Shown: positions 1-5,568 of the stretch, piece after piece
Position numbering within the stretch: the first letter of the stretch is position 1
How the letters are laid out: each line of letters opens with the position of its first letter
Source of the DNA: JBHJGU01 sp050331475
GTDB taxonomy: Bacteria > Pseudomonadota > Alphaproteobacteria > Caulobacterales > Maricaulaceae
DNA: 6,419 nucleotides
Direction: 5' to 3'
Assembly (NCBI GenBank): GCA_050331475.1
Contig: JBHJGU010000127.1
Coordinates: 1 to 6,419, forward strand
Position numbers and translations under genes: made by a program
Notes under the pieces: model-generated
Databases searched by the model: none
What the model saw: only the letters and a program-made list of their open reading frames with translations
What the model was told of the DNA's origin: nothing

Positions 1-81
1 CCGTCTACGCGGTAGCCCGCTTGTCAACGCTACGCGCACCGCTTCGGCGCGGAATTCCGGGGTTGGTTTCGATGTCATCAT
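1..81 (-). CDS. IS3-family transposase OrfA, N-terminal fragment (runs off the left edge)
   Basis: OrfA is the small helix-turn-helix protein of IS3 elements that is fused to OrfB by a programmed frameshift to make the active transposase. The 27 visible codons read MMTSKPTPEFRAEAVRVA and onward to LTSGLPRRR at the window edge. This matches the typical OrfA opening, in which a TPEFRAEAVRLAL-like helix is followed by the DNA-binding turn. An AGGAG ribosome site at 86-90 lies 4 bases before the first ATG (79-81) and 7 before the second (76-78), so the second ATG is the better start. The frame differs from the antitoxin reading frame that overlaps it. No stop is reached in the window. Confidence 0.7.
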   Translation of the reverse strand, partial: MMTSKPTPEFRAEAVRVALTSGLPRRR

Positions 82-141
82 GTCTCTCCTTTGTGGCAAA
101 ATACCAAGTCAAAGGAGCGGAACAATTCCGCGACAGGTCCA
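1..141 (-). mobile_element. Left end of an IS3-family insertion sequence, continuing beyond the window
   Basis: On the minus strand the homology to the antitoxin stops at about position 143. A new sequence begins near 141 with TGGACCTGTCGCGG, which starts with TG as IS3-family termini usually do. It contains a small perfect palindrome at 117-131 (GCGGAA, 3-nt loop, TTCCGC). About 60 bases in, a well-formed ribosome site and the start of a transposase orfA follow. The other end of the element and its orfB lie to the left of the window, so the exact tip, the terminal repeat pair and any target duplication cannot be confirmed here. Confidence 0.65.
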
Positions 142-355
142 TCTTGTCCTGATCGAGATTGCCCTTGAACGATCCAGCTTTCATCCGACTCCATGTCGCT
201 GTCGGGACATCAAAGAGCGAGGCCGCTTGTGCGTTACTCAGGGACCACGCCTCAGCGACCCGCACCAAGGCTTTGACAACCGTGGATATGCGTTGCGGAT
301 CGCTCCCTTGAGCGATCGCTTTAGGTTCAACGATCTGCTCAACAATTGCGCTCAT
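5..355 (-). pseudogene. MbcA/ParS-type Xre antitoxin, truncated by the IS insertion
   Basis: The first 71 residues resemble antitoxins of the Xre/MbcA/ParS class that pair with RES-domain toxins. The helix-turn-helix region at about residues 28-61 includes VAEAWSLSNAQAASLFDVP and TWSRMKAG, followed by GNLDQDK at 65-71. In intact relatives this is followed by a C-terminal toxin-binding domain. Here the frame enters the inserted element at position 142 and gives a 45-residue unrelated tail, ending at TAG (5-7), 116 residues in all. The start at 353-355 is chosen because AAGGA (361-365) lies 5 bases upstream. A longer TTG start at 409 has no such site and would overlap the promoter. A RES toxin gene would be expected downstream, left of the element, outside the window. 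The DNA-binding half may still be made. Confidence 0.72.
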
Positions 356-385
356 AGCATTCCTTCTTATGAACTGGAAGAGCGC

Positions 386-395
386 ATCATATGAT
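386..395. promoter_or_regulatory. Palindromic operator candidate (ATCATATGAT)
   Basis: A perfect 10-base palindrome overlaps the predicted -10 element of the antitoxin promoter. Antitoxins of this class have a helix-turn-helix domain and commonly repress their own operon from palindromes placed like this one. The position is suggestive, but a 10-base AT-rich palindrome can occur by chance. Confidence 0.35.
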
Positions 396-419
396 AAGGG
401 CGCCGTCAAGCTGTTTCAA
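391..419 (-). promoter_or_regulatory. Sigma70-type promoter for the antitoxin gene
   Basis: On the minus strand TTGAAA (419-414) is followed after exactly 17 bases by TATCAT (396-391). Each matches the housekeeping consensus at 5 of 6 positions. Transcription would begin near 384, about 30 bases before the antitoxin ATG at 355. The fit of spacing and position makes this a good candidate, but it is a prediction from sequence only. Confidence 0.5.
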
Positions 420-648
420 GCCTCCTCCGCGGGGTGAAGTCCGTTATTGATTTGCGATGGTGGCGGTTGGCTTGCCATATTGCGCGATGAACTGTGACAA
501 CGTTTCACGAAGCGTGGCTCAGTCTTGAGGCGTTTAGTCCCATGGCGTGATGGAATCGCTGCCCGGTGTGGTTCATCATGGAGGAAAGGCCTGTGGGACA
601 AGGTTTACATGAGTGCGCCACGACCACGTACGCGGTGCGAAAAGCAAT
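420..648. other. No supportable gene; probably decayed insertion debris
   Basis: Between the antitoxin promoter and the decayed orfB I see no reading frame with a convincing family motif or ribosome site. Short open stretches on both strands have irregular composition and overlap one another. The right part may be the eroded 3' end of the neighbouring minus-strand IS3 element, whose coding similarity fades at about 690, but I cannot identify its terminus. Confidence 0.4.
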
Positions 649-1297
649 TTAGCGATCGAAAGCTTCGGTCTCGGAGCTCGCGGAGTAGTACGGCATAAAC
701 CAGAAGACCGTTCGCAAATGGCGCGCCTGGCGCAGTGTTGAGAATAGGGTTTCGTTGAACCGTTCGTGGCGCAGCCGGCCATCAAAGCTCTTGACGAAGG
801 CATATTGCATTGGCTAGCCCGGCGCGATGTAGCGCCGGCCCACGCCGGTGTCCGGACACCATTTGAGCACGGCCATGCTGGTCAGCTCGGTGCCGTTGTC
901 AGACACCACCGTCTTGGGCCTGCCGCAGGTGGCGGCGATGGCGTCGAACTCGCGGGTGACCCGCAAGCCGGAGAGCGATGTGTCGGCCACCAGCGCCGGA
1001 CATTCCCGAGAGAAATCGTCGACGACGGACAGGATGCGAAAGCGCCGGCCATTGGTGAAGGCGTCGGAGACGAAGTCCAGGCTCCAGCGCTGATTGGGGC
1101 CGTCGGGCAGCTCCAAAGGCAAGCGGGTGCCGAGCGCCCGCTTGCAACCGCCGCGCTTCCTCACCTGCAAGCCGTCTTCGCGATACAACCGCGGCAGCTT
1201 CTTGTGGTTCGGGTGCAGGCCCTGGCGTTCCAACATCACGTGGATGCGCCGATAACCGAACCGGCGGCGCTTGTACGCTACCTCCCGGATCGCTGAC
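649..1297 (-). pseudogene. IS3-family transposase OrfB, decayed and missing its N-terminal part
   Basis: OrfB carries the DDE integrase core of IS3 elements. Reading from 1297 the frame gives REVAYKRRRFGYRRIHVML, then LPRLYREDGLQVRKR, NQRWSLDFVSD (first catalytic Asp), RILSVVDDFSREC and VVSDNGTELTS (second Asp), ending at YIAPG before a TAG stop at 814-816. In relatives the next residue is Lys. Beyond the stop the same frame continues with PMQYAFVKSFDGRLR and LFSTLRQARHL, so the fragment once continued to the right-hand part of the core. The catalytic Glu expected in a VESFNGR-like motif is Lys here. Similarity then fades and the frame closes at TAA (649-651). The N-terminal part is missing because the sequence switches to another element near 1293. 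It cannot encode an active enzyme. Confidence 0.82.
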
Positions 1298-1502
1298 CGA
1301 CAACGCCTTCATCGAGGCCTTCAATGGCAGGTTCAGGGCAGAATGCCTGAACAGCCCTTGGTTCATGAGCCTTGCCGACGTCACGGAAAAGATGGAGGCT
1401 TGGCGTACAGACTGCAACGAAGAACGGCCGCACAGCGCCATCGGGAACAAGGTCCCGGCGGCGCTTACGAAATCAGAGCATGCATCCAGCCCATGCATCT
1501 GA
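1293..1502 (+). pseudogene. C-terminal 69 codons of a second IS3-family OrfB
   Basis: The plus strand reads LTDNAFIEAFNGRFRAECLN, then WFMSLADVTEKMEAWRTD, NEERPHSAIGNKVPAAL and a natural-looking end at TGA (1500-1502). This is the catalytic-Glu end of an IS3 OrfB, with the DNAFIEAFNGR motif intact. No upstream part of this gene exists in the window, since the sequence before 1293 belongs to the opposite-facing OrfB remnant. The two remnants both cover the catalytic-Glu region with different sequence, so they come from two elements and not from one inverted copy. There is no start codon or ribosome site, so it is not expressed as a functional product. Confidence 0.82.
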
Positions 1503-1541
1503 TCAAAGCGCGGAAACTCTGACGACGCGCGGGAATGCGTT

Positions 1542-1554
1542 GGGGAGCAGATCA
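1542..1554 (+). repeat. Second copy of the IS-tip-like 13-mer (GGGGAGCAGATCA)
   Basis: This is a direct near-repeat of the 13-mer at 1593-1605, differing at one base. It lies between the orfB fragment's stop and the probable right tip. It may be an internal transposase-binding repeat, or the real tip of one element nested beside the tip of another. Which of the two copies is the true terminus cannot be decided from this window. Confidence 0.35.
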
Positions 1555-1592
1555 AAAGCGGAACAGCGCTAACTTATGAACGAGGACAATCC

Positions 1593-1605
1593 GGGGAGCA
1601 GGTCA
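1593..1605 (+). repeat. Probable IS3 right terminal repeat (GGGGAGCAGGTCA)
   Basis: About 90 bases after the plus-strand orfB stop, the sequence GGGGAGCAGGTCA ends in CA, as the right tips of IS3 elements do. Its complement TGACCTGCTCCCC looks like the tips of several IS3-family members as I recall them. Similarity to IS material ends here and A+T-rich sequence follows soon after. A near copy, GGGGAGCAGATCA (12 of 13 identical), lies 51 bases upstream at 1542-1554. Confidence 0.5.
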
Positions 1606-1627
1606 TGGGCTACCACCCAGCCGATGA

Positions 1628-1650
1628 AGCAAACAGCAAAGCTGTTTGCT
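1628..1650. repeat. Perfect 10-bp inverted repeat with a 3-base loop
   Basis: AGCAAACAGC (1628-1637) and GCTGTTTGCT (1641-1650) pair perfectly around AAA. The gap between the IS tip (1605) and the small membrane protein gene (ending at 1782) otherwise holds nothing I recognise. A transcript of the minus-strand cassette would reach this hairpin about 130 bases after its last stop. There is no run of T after either arm, so a classical terminator is not supported. It could shape an RNA 3' end or be a protein-binding site. Confidence 0.5.
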
Positions 1651-1781
1651 CTCGATCCAATATCTCGCAACTCATGTCCTAATGATGCCCACCCTCGCTA
1701 AAATTCACACAATATCATGGCCAACAACGACGCTCCACCATAATACATCTTTTAGTTGTAGATTAGCAAATTTGGACAATT

Positions 1782-2078
1782 CTAATTCCAGAACAAAAAG
1801 TACCACGTCAATATCATGAAAACAGACAAGAAAGCAGGGACGATCTTTCCAATCAATAATCTTGATGTGCGAAATATAAAAAATAAAAAACAAATACTTA
1901 AGAGAATTAATAGTGCTGAAATGCCTTCCTTCAAGCCTTGGTTTTGATCTATGGGAAGCTCTTCTTGCGCCCCAACATCAAGCTCCATCCAAGAAAATGA
2001 ATTTCTTTCGATCAGAAAAAAATAGCTGATTGCAACCAAGCAAATCCCGTAGCCAAAAATATGAATTAATCTCGACAT
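1782..2078 (-). CDS. Small protein with three predicted membrane segments, unknown function
   Basis: I do not recognise a family for this 98-residue product. Hydrophobic segments lie at about residues 5-23, 52-69 and 77-97. The acidic loop at 31-50 (ELD, EE and D residues) and the basic stretch between segments 2 and 3 (R70, R73, K78) suggest that the N-terminus is inside, the acidic loop faces the periplasm, and the C-terminus is outside. The start ATG (2076-2078) follows the upstream gene's TAA with one base between them. No ribosome site is visible, so translation is probably coupled to the upstream gene. Composition is A+T-rich, unlike the stress-response genes. A membrane partner of the upstream lysozyme-like protein, such as an immunity protein or a holin-like protein, is an inference from adjacency only. 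Confidence 0.6.
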   Translation of the reverse strand: MSRLIHIFGYGICLVAISYFFLIERNSFSWMELDVGAQEELPIDQNQGLKEGISALLILLSICFLFFIFRTSRLLIGKIVPAFLSVFMILTWYFLFWN

Positions 2079-2079
2079 G

Positions 2080-2745
2080 TTATGATATTAATGAAATTAA
2101 TCGAGATCTTCTATTTATGATTGACTTGCCATAGCCAATATTCCTTTTGATCTCCTCTAGAGAGGGCTGGGCGCCTCTGTTGTAACGAGTGGCGGCAATC
2201 ATGAGATTGGGATCGGACAATTCAGGTGGGTTACGCTGCAACCCATCCCGATCAATCAGAACCCGGAGATGTCTCGCGGCAAGATTTATGTTGAATAAAT
2301 CCACCTCTAAACAAGCTCCCAGACGCCGACGCTCGCTAAATCCCATCTTGTCGATATCAAGCCCGAGCGTTTGAGCTGCAGTGCGAAGCTGCATGGACAC
2401 TGGTCCAAATGAAGTCTTCTCAGGTGGTCTCGTTATGGTGAGGTTGCGGTCAATGACATCACGCCCGCTCCAATCGAAGGTCCGCACATTATGCGCCAGT
2501 CCATCAATAAACTGGGGATCCCCAGCAACTTCGATCCAACAAACGCCTGCCAGCAAGAGCGCCGGGAATTTCTGTTTGCAGGCTTCCAGCTTTATTTGTG
2601 TCTTGTTGTGAGAAACCCACGCATCTTTGAACTGAAAAAGATGGTGCGAACCTCCTCCTAATGCCTTGGGCATTTTCCATTTTAACAGATTCCACGTACG
2701 CCATACCGGCGAGTTATTTGAAACATCACAGGTCAAATCTGACAT
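2080..2745 (-). CDS. Lysozyme/lytic transglycosylase-fold-like protein
   Basis: The product is about 221 residues from ATG 2743-2745; a TTG at 2752-2754 is an alternative start three codons upstream, and an in-frame stop lies just before it. No strong ribosome site is seen for either. No signal peptide is evident. Counting from the TTG, a hydrophobic helix carries a candidate catalytic Glu (LLLAGVCWIEVAGDP, E75). TSFGPVSMQ (114-122) resembles the G-x-M-Q motif, LFNINLAARHLRVL (153-166) resembles the N-I-x-x-G-x-x-Y-L helix, and AATRYNRG (187-194) resembles the A-Y-N-x-G motif of GH23-type enzymes, all in the expected order. This suggests peptidoglycan cleavage or an enzyme descended from such a fold. 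The spacing between E75 and the later motifs, with an inserted FDWSGRDVIDRNLT segment, differs from housekeeping enzymes. It is followed directly by the membrane protein gene. I cannot name the family. Confidence 0.62.
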   Translation of the reverse strand: MSDLTCDVSNNSPVWRTWNLLKWKMPKALGGGSHHLFQFKDAWVSHNKTQIKLEACKQKFPALLLAGVCWIEVAGDPQFIDGLAHNVRTFDWSGRDVIDRNLTITRPPEKTSFGPVSMQLRTAAQTLGLDIDKMGFSERRRLGACLEVDLFNINLAARHLRVLIDRDGLQRNPPELSDPNLMIAATRYNRGAQPSLEEIKRNIGYGKSIINRRSRLISLIS

Positions 2746-2853
2746 CGTCGTCAAAGCCCGATCAATTCACCAATGGGAACGAAGCTTATCATCGCGACAC
2801 CATGACTTCAATTGGACTTCTGGACATAACCCGGAAATTTCGAGCGAGGAGAC

Positions 2854-2866
2854 TGACCTGCCCCCC
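2854..2866 (+). repeat. IS-tip-like 13-mer, inverted relative to 1593-1605
   Basis: TGACCTGCCCCCC is the reverse complement of GGGGGGCAGGTCA, which matches the probable IS right tip at 1593-1605 at 12 of 13 positions. Its TGA end points toward the A+T-rich cassette, as does the end of the left copy. No transposase coding follows on the right before the kinase gene. It is therefore at most a relic of an element end, and chance similarity of a C-run is possible. Confidence 0.3.
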
Positions 2867-2924
2867 TATGTCTGCGCCGGCGTCCCTGCGTTTACCGCAA
2901 TTGCTTCAGCTACAACCTAATATA

Positions 2925-2954
2925 ACTTGGCGTTTCAAAAAACACACGCCAAGT
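2925..2954 (-). terminator. Hairpin after the stress-response operon, possible terminator
   Basis: On the minus strand ACTTGGCGT (2954-2946) pairs perfectly with ACGCCAAGT (2933-2925) across a 12-base loop that contains six T. It begins 10 bases after the kinase stop codon, where a terminator of the nepR-ecfG-phyK transcript would sit. The base after the arm is the start of TATATTAGG, which is not a clean T-run, so intrinsic termination is uncertain. Confidence 0.45.
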
Positions 2955-2964
2955 GCGGCGCGCC

Positions 2965-4734
2965 TTAAATCCCCGCGGTGAGCGTCACGCGAACCCCGCC
3001 CTCAGGCAGGCTGCGGACCGACACCTCGCCATCGAGTTGGCGCGCAAAGGCGGTCATGAGGGAACTGCCCACACCCGCCTCACTGCTGTCCGCGGGAGGC
3101 AGGCCAACGCCGTCGTCTTCAACGCTTAATTGGAGTTGGTCTTCACCAACCCGGCGCACTGACACCGCGATCCGGCCGCCCTCGCCCGGTTTGAACGCGT
3201 GCTTGAACGCATTCGTAACCGCTTCCGTGGCGAACAGCGCGAGCGGCACCGCTTGGTCCGGGGTCAGGGTCAAATCATCGGCCTGGATGTCCATCACCAC
3301 CCCGCGTCGTTCTGCGCCTAAAATCACGGCGATCTGGGTGAGGAACTCTTGAAAGAAGGGTCGCACGGCGACGTGGCGAAGATCTTCGGCTTCGTACAAG
3401 CTTTTATGGACCAATGCGAGGGCGTTAATACGCGCGCGGGCTTCGCCCAAAAGATTTTGTGTCGCGGGGTCCTTGGTATTGGTGACCTGGATATTCAGAA
3501 GGCTGACAATGATTTGCAGATTATTTTTGACCCGATGGTGAATTTCCTTTATGAGTGCGGATTTTTGATCGAGCGCGTCTTCTAGATCGGTCTGTATCAC
3601 GCCGATCCGCACGGACATCTCGTCCATTTGGTCGGCTAGTTCACGAAACTCCGCCGGCGCGCGGCGAGCCCGCAAGGGCGTTACGTCCAGCCGGCCGGTC
3701 CCGTAAACGCGGGCGATGCGCCGCAAATAGCTGACCCAGCGCAGGACCAAGAAATCGGCGGCGAAAATCACCACGGCCAGCGCGGACGCCCACATGATCA
3801 AGGGCACGATCACCGCGCCCGCCACATCCCAGCTTTCCAGATCAAAGACGTCCAAACGCGGCGCGGCCACCACCATAAAAAGCGCGCCGTTGGCTAAAGG
3901 CGTCACGACGAGCGCTCGGCCCGGCGCCAAGACGTCGTCTTCGAGCCGGTGAAGGCCGTCGGCGCGCGCCGCCTCAAGGGCGGGGATCGGCACGCGCGCA
4001 TCCAGAGGCGCCCCACCGCCCAGCGGCGTCATCATCGCGCCGGATGCATCCGCAAGCGTGAGCCGAACGTTCGGGTCAATGGCGTCAAGCCTGTGGTCGC
4101 TGACCGCGTCGAGTAGCGCGCTTGCGGTCAAGGTCGCCACGAGCGCGCCCTTAAACGCGCCTGTTTCGGGGTCTAGGATGGGGACGGCCGCCACCACCCG
4201 CACCCCGTCACCCCAGGCGGCCGCCGGGGTTGAGGTGACCGCATACCGCTTCCCCCGGACCAGCGCGTCAAACCAGTCCCGCCCACTCACTTGTAACGGC
4301 GCGCTCAGCGAGGATGAGCCGCAGACGATCGCGCCGTCCCGATCAAAGCGCGCTAAAGCAGTATAGCGATCAATCGGGTCCAAAGCGTTGTCGAGCCGGA
4401 CACGGCAACGGGCCGCACGTTCATCCGTCGCGGTTTGGATCACCGGACCCGCCGCCAGGCCTCTAAGCCAAAACTGTGCGCCGCGGATTAATGTTTCGAC
4501 CCTCTCGCCGGCGCGCAGGGCGGTAAGGCTGATTTGAGACGCCCGCAGCGTTCGGGTTTTGTGAAATTCGTTGTGCGCTTGCCAGAAGGAAAGCGTCAAA
4601 GGCAAGAGCATGGCCAGGGTGATGGCCACGGCAAACCGGGTTCTCAGCCCGATGAACGCCCAAGACCGGCTGATTGAGTTAGGATGGGGGTCAATTGGCG
4701 GTCGCCGGCCGGCGAGAGAGGTGCTTAGCGTCAT
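2965..4734 (-). CDS. phyK: PhyK-like sensor histidine kinase (HisKA_2/HWE superfamily) of the general stress response
   Basis: This 589-residue membrane kinase probably phosphorylates the neighbouring PhyR. Membrane segments lie at about residues 34-52 and 305-333. Between them is a periplasmic region of roughly 250 residues that looks Cache-like (RDWFDALV near 152-159, then GALVATLTASALL near 196-208). A HAMP-like linker follows, then the HisKA_2 dimerisation motif LIKEIHHRVKNNLQ with the likely phosphoacceptor His400. The ATPase domain has ATEAVTNAFKHAF (Asn508), EDDGVGLP near 539-546 and GVGSSLM near 554-560. The start at 4732-4734 has GGAGG 9 bases upstream and overlaps the sigma gene's 3' end by 44 bases, suggesting translational coupling. 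An in-frame start at 4833 would add 33 low-complexity residues and is less likely. The signal sensed is unknown. The gene name rests on domain type plus position beside ecfG-nepR-phyR. Confidence 0.88.
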   Translation of the reverse strand: MTLSTSLAGRRPPIDPHPNSISRSWAFIGLRTRFAVAITLAMLLPLTLSFWQAHNEFHKTRTLRASQISLTALRAGERVETLIRGAQFWLRGLAAGPVIQTATDERAARCRVRLDNALDPIDRYTALARFDRDGAIVCGSSSLSAPLQVSGRDWFDALVRGKRYAVTSTPAAAWGDGVRVVAAVPILDPETGAFKGALVATLTASALLDAVSDHRLDAIDPNVRLTLADASGAMMTPLGGGAPLDARVPIPALEAARADGLHRLEDDVLAPGRALVVTPLANGALFMVVAAPRLDVFDLESWDVAGAVIVPLIMWASALAVVIFAADFLVLRWVSYLRRIARVYGTGRLDVTPLRARRAPAEFRELADQMDEMSVRIGVIQTDLEDALDQKSALIKEIHHRVKNNLQIIVSLLNIQVTNTKDPATQNLLGEARARINALALVHKSLYEAEDLRHVAVRPFFQEFLTQIAVILGAERRGVVMDIQADDLTLTPDQAVPLALFATEAVTNAFKHAFKPGEGGRIAVSVRRVGEDQLQLSVEDDGVGLPPADSSEAGVGSSLMTAFARQLDGEVSVRSLPEGGVRVTLTAGI

Positions 4735-5281
4735 CGAGAATAGCCTCCACAGCGTCGGAGGCGCTGATGTCGTCTTCGGTTGCGTCCGCGTAAGCGCCGC
4801 TATCGAGCAAGACGTCAAGCGCCTTCCGCGCACGGTTCACCCGGCTTTTGATTGTGCCGACCGCGCAGCCGCACACCGACGCCGCCTCGTCATAGGAAAA
4901 CCCGCCCGCGCCGACCAGGATCAAGGCCTCGCGTTGATCATCGGGCAAAGCGGTGAGCGCACGCCGGACGTCGTCAATCTCCAACGTGGCGTCGAGATTG
5001 GTTGTGGCCTCCAGCGTGCGGTTCGCGGTTTCCTCGTTCCAATCTTGTTGCCGCCAGGACCGTCGCTTGTCGGAGTAAAAGCAATTGCGCAGGATCGTGA
5101 AGGTCCAAGCGCGCAGATTGGTGTCCGGCTTGTAGGAGCTCCGCGACCGCCACGCGCGGAGCAAAGCGTCCTGCGCCAGATCGTCCGCCGCTGCGGCGTT
5201 ACCGCACAGCGAGTGAGCGAACGCGCGCAAGTGCGGGATCAACGCTTGAAGCTCGGCTCGGAAGTCGGCGTCCGCGCCCAT
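4691..5281 (-). CDS. ecfG: ECF sigma factor of the EcfG/SigT type, general stress response
   Basis: This 196-residue sigma factor directs RNA polymerase to stress promoters with GGAAC at -35 and CGTT at -10. Region 2 spans about residues 12-76 and includes DDLAQDALLRAW (33-44) and LRAWTFTILRNCFYSDKRR (56-74). Region 4 spans about 105-158, with ALPDDQREAL (111-120) and the helix-turn-helix SYDEAASVCGCAVGTIKSRV (129-148). There is no extra C-terminal domain. The ATG (5279-5281) lies two bases after the nepR stop, and its GGAGG (5292-5296) sits within the end of nepR, so the two are a tight operon. Identity as EcfG rather than another ECF group comes chiefly from its place between nepR and a PhyK-like kinase with phyR opposite. 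Orthologues are called sigT in Caulobacter. Confidence 0.93.
   Translation of the reverse strand: MGADADFRAELQALIPHLRAFAHSLCGNAAAADDLAQDALLRAWRSRSSYKPDTNLRAWTFTILRNCFYSDKRRSWRQQDWNEETANRTLEATTNLDATLEIDDVRRALTALPDDQREALILVGAGGFSYDEAASVCGCAVGTIKSRVNRARKALDVLLDSGAYADATEDDISASDAVEAILDDAKHLSRRPATAN
4744..4748 (-). promoter_or_regulatory. Ribosome binding site deciding the phyK start
   Basis: GGAGG on the minus strand lies 9 bases before the ATG at 4732-4734 and inside the ecfG coding sequence. It favours this start over the in-frame one 33 codons upstream. Confidence 0.6.
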
Positions 5282-5283
5282 AT

Positions 5284-5487
5284 CTAGCGGTCCTCCGGTT
5301 CGGGGTCGCTTGTTTGGGCCTTGCTGTCGGCATCGTTCAGAAGATCGAGAAACTCTTGCGGAACAGGCTCGTGGAGGACAGAGTCGAACAACTTCTTAAG
5401 CCGGTCGCCGACCCTGCGTTGGCGCTCATCAAGCGCGTCGGGGTCAACCGGGTCAGCCCCCGGCGTATGTCGTTCTGCCATAATCAT
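5284..5487 (-). CDS. nepR: NepR anti-sigma factor
   Basis: NepR is a small cytoplasmic protein that binds EcfG and keeps it from RNA polymerase until phosphorylated PhyR takes its place. The 67 residues contain the family core: a first helix VGDRLKKLFDSVL (26-38), the EPVP turn (40-43) and a second helix QEFLDLLNDA (44-53), between disordered, acidic or proline-rich ends. The start at 5485-5487 is chosen because AGGA (5494-5497) lies 6 bases upstream. A TTG two codons earlier and an ATG two codons later are possible. It is first in the minus-strand operon nepR-ecfG-phyK and has a near-consensus EcfG promoter just upstream. Confidence 0.9.
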   Translation of the reverse strand: MIMAERHTPGADPVDPDALDERQRRVGDRLKKLFDSVLHEPVPQEFLDLLNDADSKAQTSDPEPEDR

Positions 5488-5522
5488 GTACAATCCTAAC
5501 TGTAACTCCGTTTGGGTGGATC

Positions 5523-5547
5523 AATGCGCCACAATTCGGTTGGTTCC
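5523..5547 (-). promoter_or_regulatory. EcfG-dependent promoter of nepR-ecfG-phyK (near-consensus)
   Basis: On the minus strand GGAAC (5547-5543) is followed after 16 bases by CATT (5526-5523). The known EcfG consensus is GGAAC-N16/17-CGTT, so only one base of the -10 deviates. Transcription would start near 5516, giving a leader of about 29 bases before nepR. This predicts positive autoregulation of the sigma factor together with its anti-sigma factor. Confidence 0.65.
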
Positions 5548-5568
5548 CCAAAAAGAGAAATTAAGCCG

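Noticed and set aside
356..409. Longer antitoxin start at a TTG
   Set aside because: No ribosome site precedes it, it would overlap the predicted -10 element, and the ATG at 355 has AAGGA at ideal spacing.
766..1296. Long plus-strand open frame opposite the minus-strand IS3 OrfB
   Set aside because: It has no family motifs or ribosome site, while the opposite strand carries clear DDE transposase motifs; it is a GC-rich shadow.
899..1555. 218-codon minus-strand open frame spanning both IS remnants
   Set aside because: It is out of frame with the OrfB motifs on the same strand and antisense to the plus-strand OrfB fragment; the translation looks random.
1705..1893. Minus-strand 62-codon open frame overlapping the small membrane protein gene
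   Set aside because: It overlaps most of the 3' part of that gene in another frame; its hydrophobic character comes from A+T-rich codons.
3349..3585. Plus-strand open frame inside the kinase gene
   Set aside because: It is antisense to the conserved HisKA_2 phosphoacceptor region and has no independent support.
4735..4833. 33-residue N-terminal extension of the kinase
   Set aside because: It lies wholly within ecfG in another frame, has low-complexity content, and the downstream ATG has a good GGAGG site.
4571..5287. 238-codon plus-strand open frame over the ecfG gene
   Set aside because: It is antisense to a clear sigma factor with region 2 and region 4 motifs; its composition is that of a high-GC antisense shadow.
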